The notes: generated from the letters alone by a model not told the origin. 64,000 nucleotides of DNA from CAVVAL01 sp963740215 (GCA_963740215.1 CAVUDJ010000005.1:310001-374000), one strand, 5' to 3'. Positions 24,951 through 34,516 are shown, numbered from the stretch's first letter. A program made the numbers and translations.

Positions 24951-24970
24951 AACGTCGGCATGCCGACGTT
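24951..24970. promoter_or_regulatory. 20-bp perfect palindrome, copy 2
   Basis: AACGTCGGCATGCCGACGTT is a perfect palindrome, flanked by C and G. It ends 128 bp before the lysS start. The pair with copy 1 suggests an operator for two dimers bound on the same helix face, or an RNA hairpin pair. No poly-T follows. Confidence 0.65.
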
Positions 24971-25098
24971 GGACGCCGCCGGTTTGGCCGCCGCGCCTGA
25001 GCGGTCACGTGCGGCGAACAGCCGACGGTTAGGGTATTGGGCACGGCGCAGCCGCTACGGCAGGCGCGCGACCACCTACAACACTTGCGGAGAGCACG

Positions 25099-26558
25099 GT
25101 GTCCGAGACTTCGGCCGAGATCACGCCCGTCCGGGAAGGGCCCGCGTCGGGCTACCCCGTCGACACCCTGGCGGAGAAGGCCAAGCAGTCGCCGGACGGC
25201 ACGCCCGTGCAGCTGGCGGGCCGGCTCATGCTGTGGCGGCGCTTCGGCGGCATCGCCTTCGGCACCCTGCAGGACCGGTCCGGGCGGGTGCAGATCGCGG
25301 TCCAGCGGGCGGTGGTGCCGAAGGAGCGGTTCGCGGAGTGGACCAAGGGCCTGCGCGTCGGCGACTTCGTCGGCGTCACCGGCAAGATGTGGACCACCGA
25401 CAAGGGCGAGCACACGGTCTCCGTCGAGGATCTGACGCTGCTCAACCGGTCGATGTCGTCGCTGCCCGACAAGTGGCACGGCATGTCGAACCCCGAGGCG
25501 CGCGCCCGCAAGCGGTACCTCGACCTGCTGGTCAACGACGTGTCGCGGAACCGGTTCCTGGCCCGCACGGCGCTGATCCGGCGGATCCGGCACGTTCCTC
25601 GACGACCTCGACTTCCTGGAGGTCGAGACGCCGATCCTGCACGCCGGCCGCCTCCGGCGCCGCCGCGCGCCCGTTCACGACCCACCACAACGCCCTCGAC
25701 GAGGACCTCTACCTGCGGATCTCGCCGGAGACCTACCTCAAGCGGCTGGTCGCCGGCGGCATGGACCGCGTGTACGAGATCGGCCGGAACTTCCGCAACG
25801 AGGGCATCGACTCCTCGCACCTGCAGGAGTTCACGATGCTGGAGTGGTACGCCGCGTACTGGGACTACCGCGACAACATGACGGTGGTCCGCGAGCTGAT
25901 CCAGGCGGTGCTCGACGACGTGATCGGCAGCCGCACCGTCACCTACGCCGGCGTGGAGCTGAACTTCGACGGCGAGTGGCCCGAGCTCGACTACCGCGAG
26001 GAGGTGCAGAAGGCCACCGGCGTCGACCTGCGCAGTCGTCCGTGACCTGGAGAGCCTGCGTACCGCGCTCAAGGGCGGCCCGCACGAGGAGCTGGACGCC
26101 GCCGTCGTACGCCGCGCTGGTCGACATGCTCTACAAGAAGACGGTGCGGCCGAACCTGATCCAGCCGTGCTTCCTGGTCGGGCACCCGGTCGAGCTGGTG
26201 CCGCTGGCGCGCCGGTCCGACGAGGATCCGTCCAAGCTGGACATGTTCCAGGTCGTCGCGAACACGCTGGGAGCTGGTGAAGGCCTACTCCGAGCTGGTC
26301 GACCCGGTTGACCAGCGGGAACGCCTTGAGGAGCAGGCACGCATGCGGTCCGAGGGCGACGACGAGACGATGATGCTCGAAGAGGACTTCCTGGAGGCGA
26401 TGGAGCACGGCATGCCGCCGATGTCCGGCCTCGGCCTCGGCATCGACCGGTTCACGGCGCTGATCACCGACGCCCAGACCCTGCGCGACGTCGTCTACTT
26501 CCCGCAGCTCCGCCGTCACGAGGGCCAGGACGAGGAAGCGCCCGCGGACGAGGACTGA
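25099..26558 (+). CDS. lysS: Class II lysyl-tRNA synthetase, five apparent frameshifts
   Basis: The start GTG at 25099 follows GGAGAGCACG. The OB-fold anticodon domain is intact (VQLAGRLMLWRRFGGIAFGT, LRVGDFVGVTGKMW). The catalytic domain shows motif 1 FLDDLDFLEVETPIL, then AAARPFTTHHNALDEDLYLR, motif 2 YEIGRNFRNEGIDSSH with FTMLEWYAAY, and motif 3 GLGLGIDRFTAL near the end. The correct reading changes frame near 25591, 25650, 26033, 26100 and 26268. Because the protein family is essential and all motifs survive, sequence errors are likelier than decay, unless a second lysS exists elsewhere. The length, about 487 codons, is normal. Confidence 0.9.
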
Positions 26559-26568
26559 CCCCGTCCAC

Positions 26569-26617
26569 TTCGGATTTTTGGGGGTCGCGGGGGCCGCGAA
26601 ACCCCCAAAAGTCCGAA
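26569..26617. terminator. Bidirectional terminator between lysS and tetR
   Basis: TTCGGATTTTTGGGGGT pairs with ACCCCCAAAAGTCCGAA over 17 bp with one G-T pair. The 15-base loop itself contains CGCGG/CCGCG. T-runs within the stem on both strands suit convergent termination. Confidence 0.85.
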
Positions 26618-26639
26618 ACTCGGCGGAAGCGGCAACGGC

Positions 26640-27313
26640 TCAGCGCAGCGCGTGGATCAGGTCGAGCATGTCGTCGAGGACGCTCTTCGTGCCGGGCAGG
26701 CGGGCCAGGCCGATCAGCTTGACGACGAGCGGCGCGGCACGATCGATCAGCTCGTACGTGCGGGCCACGCCGTCGCTGCTGTCGTGCACCCAGTACAGGA
26801 TGATGCCCATGTGGAACAGCCAGAGCACCTGCGGCAGATCGTCGCGGAGCTGCTTGGGGATCTTCGCGTCCGACCCCTCGACCACCTCGCGGAAGAACGC
26901 GATCTCTCGTCGCGGGCGGGCGCCGACTCGGTGCTGAACGGCGATAGCGGGCTGTTCGGGTCGGCGGCCGACTTGAAGAAGCCGCCCGCGAACGCGTGGT
27001 ACGGCTGCATCAGCTCGATGTGCGTGCGGACCATGATGCGCAGCCGCGTGGCGAGGTCGCGCACCCCGTCGAGCCGGGGGCGCGCGACCTCGCGGTGCTG
27101 CGCGATCAGTGCGTCGTAGAACGCCTGGATCAGGTGTTCCTTGGACGCGTAGTAGTAGTAGGCGTTGCCCACCGAGACGCCGGCCTCGCGGGCGATGGCC
27201 CGCATGGTCGTGGCGTCGTAGCCGACCTCGCGGAAGAGCCGGAGCGCGGTGGTGAGGATCAGCTCCCGCGTCTGCTCCCCTTTGACGGAGCGCGGCTGCG
27301 CGTCGGTGGACAT
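26640..27313 (-). CDS. TetR-family regulator, one frameshift
   Basis: About 224 residues. The N-terminal helix-turn-helix reads LILTTALRLFREVGYDATTM and REAGVSVGNAYYYYASKEHL. The ligand-binding domain continues to SPFSTESAPARDE. A shift near 26905 leads into IAFFREVVEGSDAKIPKQLR and the C-terminal LVVKLIGLARLPGTKSVLDD. The YYYY and FHMGIILYWVHDSSDG motifs match a TetR group with the same C-terminal fold in actinomycetes. It lies 16 bp downstream of a membrane-protein gene whose promoter has two palindromes, so it probably represses that operon. Confidence 0.85.
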
Positions 27314-27329
27314 TGGTTGAGCGTAAGGG

Positions 27330-27800
27330 TCAGCTGCCTGGAACCGGTGCCGCCGGGTACGGCACCGGCTGCGGCGGGATCAACGGGCGCTGGAGCGGTG
27401 CTGGCCGGTTCCGGCGCCGCATCCTGTTGAGCGCCCACACGTTGCCCATGTGCATGACGCCGAGCACAAGCAGCACGAGCCCCAGCTTCCGGCTCAGCAG
27501 CTCCACCGCCCCCGTGGCGGTGGAGACCGCGTCGCCGGTGCGCAGGGCGAGCGAGATGAACCCCAGGTTGATCAGGTAGAAGCCGACAACGAGCAGGTGG
27601 TTGACGCTGCCGGCCAGCTCGCTGTTGCCGTCGAAGACATCGACCAGGAACACCCGGCCGTTCCGGAACAGGCTGCGCCCGACCCAGACCGTGAGCGCCA
27701 CGCTGACCAGCACGTACCCGAGGTACGTGACGAGTTCCAGTCCATCCCAGGCCTCCAATTGAACGTGTTCAAGAAGGACGATAGCGCGTGTGTTGAACAT
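27330..27800 (-). CDS. Three- to four-helix membrane protein, TetR-linked
   Basis: Helices include LELVTYLGYVLVSVALTVWV, NHLLVVGFYLINLGFISLAL and KLGLVLLVLGVMHMGNVWAL. The tail is proline-rich (PAPLQRPLIPPQPVPYP). The start is uncertain. The ATG at 27800 lies inside an operator palindrome and upstream of the predicted transcription start, so the TTG at 27758 is an alternative. It forms an operon with the TetR gene 16 bp downstream. The function is unknown. Efflux-associated or lipid-related roles are common for TetR-controlled membrane proteins. Confidence 0.65.
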   Translation of the reverse strand: MFNTRAIVLLEHVQLEAWDGLELVTYLGYVLVSVALTVWVGRSLFRNGRVFLVDVFDGNSELAGSVNHLLVVGFYLINLGFISLALRTGDAVSTATGAVELLSRKLGLVLLVLGVMHMGNVWALNRMRRRNRPAPLQRPLIPPQPVPYPAAPVPGS

Positions 27801-27807
27801 GTTCAAC
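27759..27807. promoter_or_regulatory. Two TetR-type operators with a promoter
   Basis: GTTGAACATGTTCAAC at 27792-27807 is a perfect palindrome. TTGAACGTGTTCAA at 27759-27772 matches it with one mismatch, 34 bp away centre to centre. On the minus strand, TTGAAC (27801-27806), 17 bases, then TATCGT (27778-27783) form a plausible promoter lying between the two sites. Repressor binding would cover both ends of the promoter. The divergent tyrA gene may be affected too. Confidence 0.75.
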
Positions 27808-27822
27808 TGGTTTGCTGTCGGG

Positions 27823-28793
27823 ATGCTCCCCCACCGCGTGACGATCCTCGGACTCGGGCTGATCGGCGGCTCGCTGCTGCACCGGCTCGCGGCGCTCGGC
27901 GTCGAGGTCACCGGGTACGACGCCGACCCGGCCACCCGCGAGGCAGCGGTTGGATCGAGCCCTCAGGCGTCGCGATCCGACCGCGTCATGGAATCGGTCC
28001 GCGAAGCGGTCGAGCGCTGCCGAGATCGTCGTACTCGCGGTGCCATTGCCAGCCGTGAAGACGGTGCTCACCCAGATGAGCGACTACACCGGGCTGCTCA
28101 CGGACGTCACGTCGGTGAAGGCGGAGCCACGACGGCTCGCTGCCCAGCACTGCCCCGGCGCGCGCTGGGTGGGCGGACATCCGATGGCGGGGCGCGAGCA
28201 GTCCGGGTTCGCCGCCGCCGACCCCGCCCTGTTCGACGGCTGCGCCTGGGTGCTCACCCTGGAGGAAGACACCGACCTGGACGGGTGGCTCGCGTTGGCG
28301 TCGCTGGTCACGGCGATCGGCGCCCGCGCGGTGCCGGCCACGGCGGACGAGCACGACGCCGCTGTGGCCCGCATCAGCCATGCGCCGCACGTACTCGCCG
28401 CCGCGCTGGCGGAGCGGGCCGGCGAGGATCCGCTGGCGCTCGCGCTCGGCGCCGGGTCGTTCCGCGACGGCACGCGGGTCGCGGCAACCCGTCCCGAGCT
28501 GACGGCGGCGATGTGCGGCGGCAACGCGGATGCGGTGCGCACCGAGATCGACGCGCTCGTCGCGCGGCTCACGGAGGCGCGGCAGCGGTTGGACGACCCG
28601 GAGTGGTTCCGCCCGGGGTACGAGATCCGCCGCGCCTGGCCCCAGCTCGCGGGCGAACCGCACGAACTACCCGCCACCCGCGAGGCGCTGCTGGCGCTCG
28701 GCCGGGCCGGCGGCTGGGTCACCGCCGTCGACACCAGCGGGCGGGACGGTCGCCGGGGTCCTCCCGAAGTGGTCGCACTTTTCCGGCGTATAG
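27823..28793 (+). CDS. tyrA: Prephenate dehydrogenase, frameshifted
   Basis: NAD(P)-dependent enzyme of tyrosine synthesis. The N-terminal Rossmann motif VTILGLGLIGGSLLHRLAAL is followed by GYDADPATREAA. One shift near 28016 leads into AEIVVLAVPLPAVKTVL. DVTSVKAEPRR, GGHPMAGREQSGF and ADEHDAAVARISHAPHVLA are conserved dehydrogenase motifs. The C-terminal helical domain reaches LGRAGGWVTAVDTSG. That frame then runs on without a stop, so a further shift is likely. I end it at the TAG at 28791 in the adjacent frame, inside the terminator loop, with low certainty. Length is about 320 residues. Confidence 0.85.
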
Positions 28794-28809
28794 CCCGGAA
28801 AAGTGCGAC
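28772..28809. terminator. Perfect 15-bp hairpin between tyrA and E1-alpha genes
   Basis: GTCGCACTTTTCCGG pairs perfectly with CCGGAAAAGTGCGAC around CGTATAGC. The convergent placement suits termination in both directions. Confidence 0.85.
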
Positions 28810-28812
28810 CGC

Positions 28813-29865
28813 TCAGAGGAACGACGACGCGTACTTCGCGTACTCCTCGCGTTCCCGTTGCAGGTCGGCGTGCACCCCGGCGTACACGTGGTCGAACAGC
28901 TGCTCGCCCTCGGGCAGCGGCATCTCCAGGCACTCGCGTCTGGTGCGCGCCGCGATCTCGTCGGCCGCCTCCTCGACGCCCGCGAAGAACGCGTCGTCCG
29001 CAGCCTCGGTTGCGGCCAGGTGCGCGCGGAGCCGGGCGATCGGGTCGCGCCGCCGCCACTCCTCCACCTCGGCGGCGGTGCGGTACCGCGTGGGGTCGTC
29101 CGAGGTCGTGTGCGGGCCCAACCGGTACGTGAGCGACTCGATCAGCGCCGGCCCCTCGCCCGCACGAGCCCGCTCGACCGCCCACCGGGTGACCGCGAGC
29201 ACCGCCAGCACGTCGTTGCCGTCGACCTGTACGCCAGGGAAACCGAAGCCGTCGGCGCGCTGGTAGAGCGGGGTGCGGGACTGGCGCGCCACCGGTACCG
29301 AGATCGCCCACTGGTTGTTCTGGCAGCAGAACACGACCGGCGCGGCGAACACGGACGCCCAGACCATGGCCTCGCTGACATCGCCCTGCGAGGACGCGCC
29401 GTCGCCGTAGTACACCGCGACAGCCTCGTCGCCGCCGTCGCGCTGGATCCCCATGGCGTACCCGACCGCATGCAGCGTCTGCGCGCCGAGCACGACGGTG
29501 TACACGCCGAACCGGTGCCGCTCCGGGTCCCAGCCGCTCAACGTCGCGCCGCGGAACATCGACAGCAACTGGCCCGGCGTGATCCCTCGGGCGAGCGCGG
29601 CGCCGTGCTCGCGGTAGCTGGGGAAGACCATGTCCCGCGCGCCGAAAGCGCGCGCCGATCCGACCTGCGCCGCCTCCTGACCCAGGCTCGGGATCCACAG
29701 CCCAAGCTCGCCCTGGCGTTGCAGCGCCGTCGCCTCGGCATCGAACCGGCGGGTGAGCACCATCTCGCGGTACATACCGCGAAGTTCATCCGGCGTGACG
29801 TCGAGCGGGAAGTCGGGATGGTCCCGACGCCGGCCGTCCTCCGACAGCAGCTGCACCGTGGTCAT
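28813..29865 (-). CDS. pdhA: 2-oxoacid dehydrogenase E1 component, alpha subunit
   Basis: 350 residues of thiamine-diphosphate enzyme. The ThDP motif starts at GDGASSQGDVSEAMVWASVF and ends with CQNNQWAIS, the usual GDG-to-NN span. GARDMVFPSYREHG and LTYRLGPHTTSDDPTRYR (phosphorylation-loop region) are also typical. It would decarboxylate pyruvate or a branched-chain 2-oxoacid in a heterotetramer with an E1-beta subunit. Unusually, no beta or E2 gene lies next to it: a terminator and convergent tyrA follow directly. The start ATG overlaps the mtnA stop (ATGA). Substrate (pyruvate or branched chain) is undecided. Confidence 0.88.
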   Translation of the reverse strand: MTTVQLLSEDGRRRDHPDFPLDVTPDELRGMYREMVLTRRFDAEATALQRQGELGLWIPSLGQEAAQVGSARAFGARDMVFPSYREHGAALARGITPGQLLSMFRGATLSGWDPERHRFGVYTVVLGAQTLHAVGYAMGIQRDGGDEAVAVYYGDGASSQGDVSEAMVWASVFAAPVVFCCQNNQWAISVPVARQSRTPLYQRADGFGFPGVQVDGNDVLAVLAVTRWAVERARAGEGPALIESLTYRLGPHTTSDDPTRYRTAAEVEEWRRRDPIARLRAHLAATEAADDAFFAGVEEAADEIAARTRRECLEMPLPEGEQLFDHVYAGVHADLQREREEYAKYASSFL

Positions 29866-30851
29866 CCGGGCAGCTCCCCGAGCGGCACGCCCGACAGCGT
29901 CTCGCCGCGGTCGAGCCTCACCACCCGGCGGTCGGTGACGATCGCCGTGACGAGATCGTGCGGGGTGACGTCGAACGCGGGATTCACCGCCGGCAGGCCG
30001 GTATCGGTGATCTCGTCGGCGCCGCGATCCTCGATCTCCACGTCGTCGCCGCTCTTCGTGTCCATGTCGACCGTGGACTCGGGCGCCACGACGAGGAACG
30101 GTATGCCGGCGCGGGCGGCGCCGAGCGCGTGCGAGTACGTGCCGACCTTGTTGACGACGTCGCCGTTGGCGCAGATGCGGTCGGCGCCGAGGATCACAGC
30201 GTCGACCTCGCCGCGGGCCATGAGGAACGGACCAGCACCGTCGACCGCCAGGCGAAACGGTATGCCGGCGCGGGCAAGCTCCCACGACGTCAACCTTGCC
30301 CCCTGCAGCAAGGGGCGGGTCTCTGACGCAATCACTTCGACTGGACGACCGTCATGAGAAAGGGTTGTGATCACCCCGAGCGCCGTGCCGCCGGTGACGC
30401 ATGCCAGCCCGCCCGTGTTGCAGTGGGTGAGCAGCCGGGGCGCGTCGCCGACCAGCTCGGTGACCAGGTCGGCGCCGTACCGGCCCATGGCCGCGGAGCT
30501 GGCGATGTCCTCGTCGCGGATCGCGAGGGCCTCCGCGAGCACCGCGTCCGGCCCCTCCGGCAGCCGCGCGGCGGCACGGTCGACGCCCCAGGCCAGGTTG
30601 ACCGCGGTCGGGCGGGCGGACCGCAACGCCGCCACGTCGGCCACCGGGTCGGTCGAGGTGCGGGCCGCGAGCGCCACGCCGAGCGCGCCGGCCACGCCGA
30701 GCGCCGGAGCGCCCCGGACCGCCAGCCGCTGGATCGCGTCGATCAGCTCAGCGACGGTCGTCAGCCGGAGCAGCTCCTCGCGATGCGGCAGAGCGGTCTG
30801 ATCGATGATCACGACAGCCGGGCCGTCGGCCCAGTCGATGGTGTGGGTCAC
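29862..30851 (-). CDS. mtnA: S-methyl-5-thioribose-1-phosphate isomerase
   Basis: 329 residues from a GTG at 30851. It isomerises methylthioribose-1-phosphate to methylthioribulose-1-phosphate in the methionine salvage pathway. Family motifs are RLAVRGAPALGVAGALGVAL, LTHCNTGGLACV with the catalytic cysteine, VIASETRPLLQGARLTSWEL, VDAVILGADRICANGDVVNK with the catalytic aspartate, and NPAFDVTPHDLVTAIVTD. No other salvage gene is nearby. It is translationally coupled to the E1-alpha gene. Confidence 0.93.
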   Translation of the reverse strand: MTHTIDWADGPAVVIIDQTALPHREELLRLTTVAELIDAIQRLAVRGAPALGVAGALGVALAARTSTDPVADVAALRSARPTAVNLAWGVDRAAARLPEGPDAVLAEALAIRDEDIASSAAMGRYGADLVTELVGDAPRLLTHCNTGGLACVTGGTALGVITTLSHDGRPVEVIASETRPLLQGARLTSWELARAGIPFRLAVDGAGPFLMARGEVDAVILGADRICANGDVVNKVGTYSHALGAARAGIPFLVVAPESTVDMDTKSGDDVEIEDRGADEITDTGLPAVNPAFDVTPHDLVTAIVTDRRVVRLDRGETLSGVPLGELPG

Positions 30852-30965
30852 GACTTCGAGCCTGCCACGTGCCGGGCCGCTGGGGAGCAAGTCCGGCAGA
30901 CGGCGGAAGGGGCCGCCCACCAGCTGCGAAGAACGCAGCCAGTGAGCGGCCCCCCAAGCGCCGGA

Positions 30966-32586
30966 TCAGGAACAGAACTCCCGCCAGGCGGCCATGCCGT
31001 TGGTGTCCCGGAGCCGGAAGTCACCGATCGACCAAGCGGAGCTCGTGCCGTTCGACCAGTCGACATCGAAGTACGCCACGTACAGCGCACCCTGCTCGGT
31101 CAGATACTTCGCCATCGAACGCACCCACGCGGCCCGTTGGGAACCGGAGTCACCCGTGACCAGGTGGCTGCCGGTCTCGGGGATCGCGAACGGCAGCCCC
31201 TCGGCGCGGCTCACCGAGATCGGGCGGGAGAAGATCTCCGACGGAGCCGAGTAGATGCCCTTCGTCTTCGCCTTGGCGTTGTAGGCGTCCCAGCCGAGCA
31301 CCTGGATCACGCTCTTGCCGGCGTAGTAGTCGCGCCAGTTACGCCCCGACAGCGGGTCGACGGTCCAGTCCATAAGGATCAGCGTGGCCTTCAGCTGCGA
31401 GTTGCCGGCAGCGTCCGCGAGCTTGCGCAAGCGGGTCCAGGCCGCGCGGTAGTCGGCCGCCGTGAACTCGCCCTTGGCGATGTTGTCCTCGGGCTCGTGG
31501 TAGAAGGTCCAGTAGATCCGCTGGGTGCGCGGCGCGGTCTTGAACCAGTTCGCCAGGTACGCGTCGTACTTGCCGGCCGCGACATCCCTGGGCGGGTACT
31601 TGAACGAGATCGAGATCGTCCGGTTGTCGGTGTTGAGCACGTTCGTCCAGGCGGGCGGAGCGGTGTAGAACACGCGCACCATCTCCAGGCCGTTGTAGTA
31701 CCCGTCGATGCGGTCGAGCTGCTGGGCGCGGGTCTCGCCGGCCACTTCGGCCAGGAACGAGGCACCACACTGGGTGGCCCCGGCCGGGATCGGCGCCGGT
31801 GCCGGAGCGGTGCCGTCGGGCTCGGCTTCGGCGACGCGGTCGGGCTGGTGGTCGGCTTGGCGGTCGGCGAGGCGCTGGCGGACGGCTTCGGTAGAGAGCG
31901 TCGGCGCGGGTGCGGTGCCGCCGCGGCCGTACGCCAGCACCAACCTCGGCGCCTCGTAGCCGGACTCGCTTGGACCGGAAGCTCGCCCACGCGGTCGGCG
32001 AGGCCGAGGTGATGGCGAACGCGTAGATCCCGTTTCCGGCGATGGCGCCGCCGATCGGGAACGTGACCGTACCGGTGGAGACGCTGGTGGCGACCTCCAC
32101 CAGCTTCGCGCCGAGCGCGGGGGCGTTGCGGGCCGTGAGCGTCGTCTCGCTCCAGGCGGTGGCGGCGACGGTGGAGATCGCGACCGGCGCCGAGAGGTGG
32201 TGGTCGTCGCGCGTGACGCGGACCTTGGCCCGGATGTCCGAGGCGTCCGACGGCAGGCTGCCGACCTTGAACTTGAGGTAGACGACCTTGCGGTTGCCCG
32301 GCATCGAGCTGGCGACGAGCTTGCCGTTCGTTCCGCGCGTCGCGTCCGGGAACTCGGCGAAGGTGTAGCCGTCCTCGGCTACCGGCACGGTCACCGTCGT
32401 CCGGTCGCGAGGAGTCGAGGTGGAGTGGAAGACCTGGCTACCCGCGATGGCGGTGCCGGTCGAGACGGCGAGCGCCGTCAGGATGATCAGCGGAACACGG
32501 GCTTTGCGCAGCCGGCTCCGCGGGGGCGGGGGGATCACGGCCGGGCGGTCGATCACGTCGGTCGGTCTTTGGGACAGGAAACTCAC
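30966..32586 (-). CDS. Secreted GH26-like glycoside hydrolase with N-terminal DNRLRE-type domain, three frameshifts
   Basis: About 540 residues. The N-terminus has a cytoplasmic tail and one membrane or signal segment (VPLIILTALAVSTGTAIAGS). A beta-sandwich of the CBM96/DNRLRE kind follows (VVYLKFKVGSLPSDASDIRA, ARNAPALGAKLVEVA). A proline/serine/threonine linker is read in a third frame (SASASPTAKPTTSPTASPKP). The catalytic domain shows RIYWTFYHEPEDNIAKG, whose glutamate fits the GH26 acid/base, and LPFAIPETGS with a candidate nucleophile. Shifts lie near 31973, 31905 and 31798. It opens the polysaccharide locus and may trim or release the polymer. Confidence 0.75.
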
Positions 32587-33007
32587 AGCAGCACTCCGAG
32601 ACGGAGAGCGGACCCGACCGTAACGTTCGTCGGTCGACGCGCGATGTGTCAGCTACACGGCCAGGTCACTCTCTATTCAGTGAGACGAACGGGACGGACC
32701 ATAACCGCGTCCCTGGTCGTGCCCAAGCTGAGATCACACCGATAAGCTCGGTTTAAGTTGCACTTAACCCCGAACTTCTTGTTCGGGACATTCCGCCCAG
32801 GCTACATCGTGTATGACCTGCGGGTATACCAGTCCAGCGGGATTCAGACTAACAGCTTGTCGGGGCCCCAGAACCGGCGAAATGGCCGACGTGCTACCAA
32901 CCGGATAGACGTATCAGGGGGCCACGTCCGCGGGTCTACGATTCACACGGCTACCGCAGCACGCTCCCCGGGCTCGCGAGCGCTCACACTGGGAGGTGAA
33001 CCGGACG
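32587..33007. promoter_or_regulatory. Divergent control region of the polysaccharide locus
   Basis: 421 bp with no supportable gene between a leftward hydrolase gene and the rightward Wzz operon. Two adjacent inverted repeats stand out: TTAAGT-TGC-ACTTAA (32753-32767) and CCCGAAC-TTCTT-GTTCGGG (32769-32787). GGGAGG at 32991 is the ribosome site of the Wzz gene. The long leader of about 220 bp after the repeats leaves room for promoter and RNA-level control. Confidence 0.5.
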
Positions 33008-34516
33008 ATGGACCGCTCGGTCGCCGGCTCCCGGCCCGCGCGTCCGACCGCCGGCAGCCGGCCCGCTGCTCGTGGCCACCTGCTCGCCCTGTTACGCCGC
33101 CGGCGTCGCCTGCTGATCACGCTCGTCGTGCTCGGGCTGCTGGCCGTCGCGGCAGGAGTCGTGGCGCGTCCGGTCCGGTATACGGCGACGTCGAGCGTCC
33201 TCGTCACCCACACCGGCGTCGACGACGCGGCGGTTCCGGCGAACGGTCAGGGCAACAGCGCCGGCGTCAACATGGAGACCGAGGCCGAGTTGGTCAAGTC
33301 GGTCCAGGTAGCGGCGCTGCTCGACCGGCCGTTGCCAGGGCGGGTCGCGGTCGAGATCCCGACCAGCACATCGATCCTGCGCATCTCGTACACGGCGCGG
33401 TCTGCGGGTGGCGCCCAGCGGGGCGCCCAGGCGTACGCCACCGCGTACCTCGAGCACCGGCGGGCTGCGGCGGCCACCAGCCTGAAGAACCAGGTCACGT
33501 CGGTGGCGCGGCAGATCACCAGCCTGCGCGGTCAGCTCCAGGCCACCGTCAAGACGATGTCGGGCACGTCGATCAGCTCGCCGACCCGCGCCTTCACGCA
33601 GGCCCAGGCCGACGTGCTGACCAGCCAGATCGCGGTGCTCACCGACCGGCAGAGCGCGCTCAGCTCGACCACGATCACGCCCGGCCAGGTCCTGGTCCAC
33701 GCCGAGGTCCCCGCCGCGCCCGACGGCCCGTCGCCGATCCTGCTCGTGCCGGTCGCGGCGCTGATGGTGCTGGCGGGCGCGTTCGCTGCCGCTCTCCTGC
33801 GCGACCGCTGGGACCGCCGCGTGCACACCGCCGCCACCACCGAGCGCCGCACCGGCGTGCCGGTCCTGCTCAACCTGGCTCGGCTCCCCCAGCTGGACTT
33901 CGACGGGTCCAACCGGGTCGCGGGCTACGCCATGCAGGAGTTCCGGCGGGCGCACAGCATGCTGTCCGCGGCTCTGCCTGCCGGCCGACGCGTCGTCCTC
34001 GTCACCTCGGCCACCACCGGTCGCTCCGGCCGCGTGCTCGCCGCCAACCTGGCCGGCGCGCTCGGCCGGGCCGGATCCAGCGCGCTACTGCTCGGACTCG
34101 ACCCGGCCGACGCCGATCCGGACGGCGGCCCCGGGGCGGCCGAGGTGCTCGCCGCCGAGCGCGAACTGGAGCCCCTGCTCCGCCCGGTGCCGGGCGCCGA
34201 GGCCGCGAAGGCGCTCGCCCCGGGCGCCGACGCGACACTCCTCGCCAGCCGGCTCCAGAGCCCCTCGGCCGGCGCCCTGCTGACCGCGGCCCGCGACCTC
34301 GCCGACTGGGTGGTCGTCCACGTCGCGCCGGTCACCACCAGCGCCGATGCCCACACGCTCGCCCGCTGGGCCGACGCCGTCATCGTGGTCGCCGAGACCG
34401 GTCGCGCCGATCAGAAGGAGTTGCAGCTCGCCCTCGGGCAGCTACGCGACGTCGGGGTGGAACGGCTGGCGTGCGCACTGGTCCCGGCAGAGAAGCAGCT
34501 GGCCCATGCGCGCTGA
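33008..34516 (+). CDS. Wzz/Wzc-like chain-length protein with degenerate kinase domain (first copy)
   Basis: 502 residues. I start it at ATG 33008, 11 bases after GGAGG. The GTG at 32996 would overlap that site. A first helix (LLITLVVLGLLAVAAGVVA, about 35-53) leads to the external Wzz domain (YTATSSVLVTHTGVDDAAVP, NMETEAELVKSVQVAALL). A second helix lies near 245 (ILLVPVAALMVLAGAFAAAL). The cytoplasmic C-terminus keeps the fold of a BY-kinase (RVVLVTSATTGRSGRVLAAN, DWVVVHVAPVTTSADAHTLA) but lacks a normal Walker A lysine and any tyrosine cluster. It probably sets polymer length without kinase activity. Confidence 0.85.
   Translation: MDRSVAGSRPARPTAGSRPAARGHLLALLRRRRRLLITLVVLGLLAVAAGVVARPVRYTATSSVLVTHTGVDDAAVPANGQGNSAGVNMETEAELVKSVQVAALLDRPLPGRVAVEIPTSTSILRISYTARSAGGAQRGAQAYATAYLEHRRAAAATSLKNQVTSVARQITSLRGQLQATVKTMSGTSISSPTRAFTQAQADVLTSQIAVLTDRQSALSSTTITPGQVLVHAEVPAAPDGPSPILLVPVAALMVLAGAFAAALLRDRWDRRVHTAATTERRTGVPVLLNLARLPQLDFDGSNRVAGYAMQEFRRAHSMLSAALPAGRRVVLVTSATTGRSGRVLAANLAGALGRAGSSALLLGLDPADADPDGGPGAAEVLAAERELEPLLRPVPGAEAAKALAPGADATLLASRLQSPSAGALLTAARDLADWVVVHVAPVTTSADAHTLARWADAVIVVAETGRADQKELQLALGQLRDVGVERLACALVPAEKQLAHAR

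Noticed and set aside
25099..26558. lysS treated as a pseudogene
   Set aside because: All class II motifs and both ends are kept. Five shifts in one essential gene, alongside others in the same block, fit sequence error better.
27792..27807. GTTGAACATGTTCAAC considered as a LexA/SOS box
   Set aside because: The spacing between half-sites (two bases) is wrong for the actinobacterial TCGAAC-N4-GTTCGA box, and a TetR gene in the same operon is a better owner.
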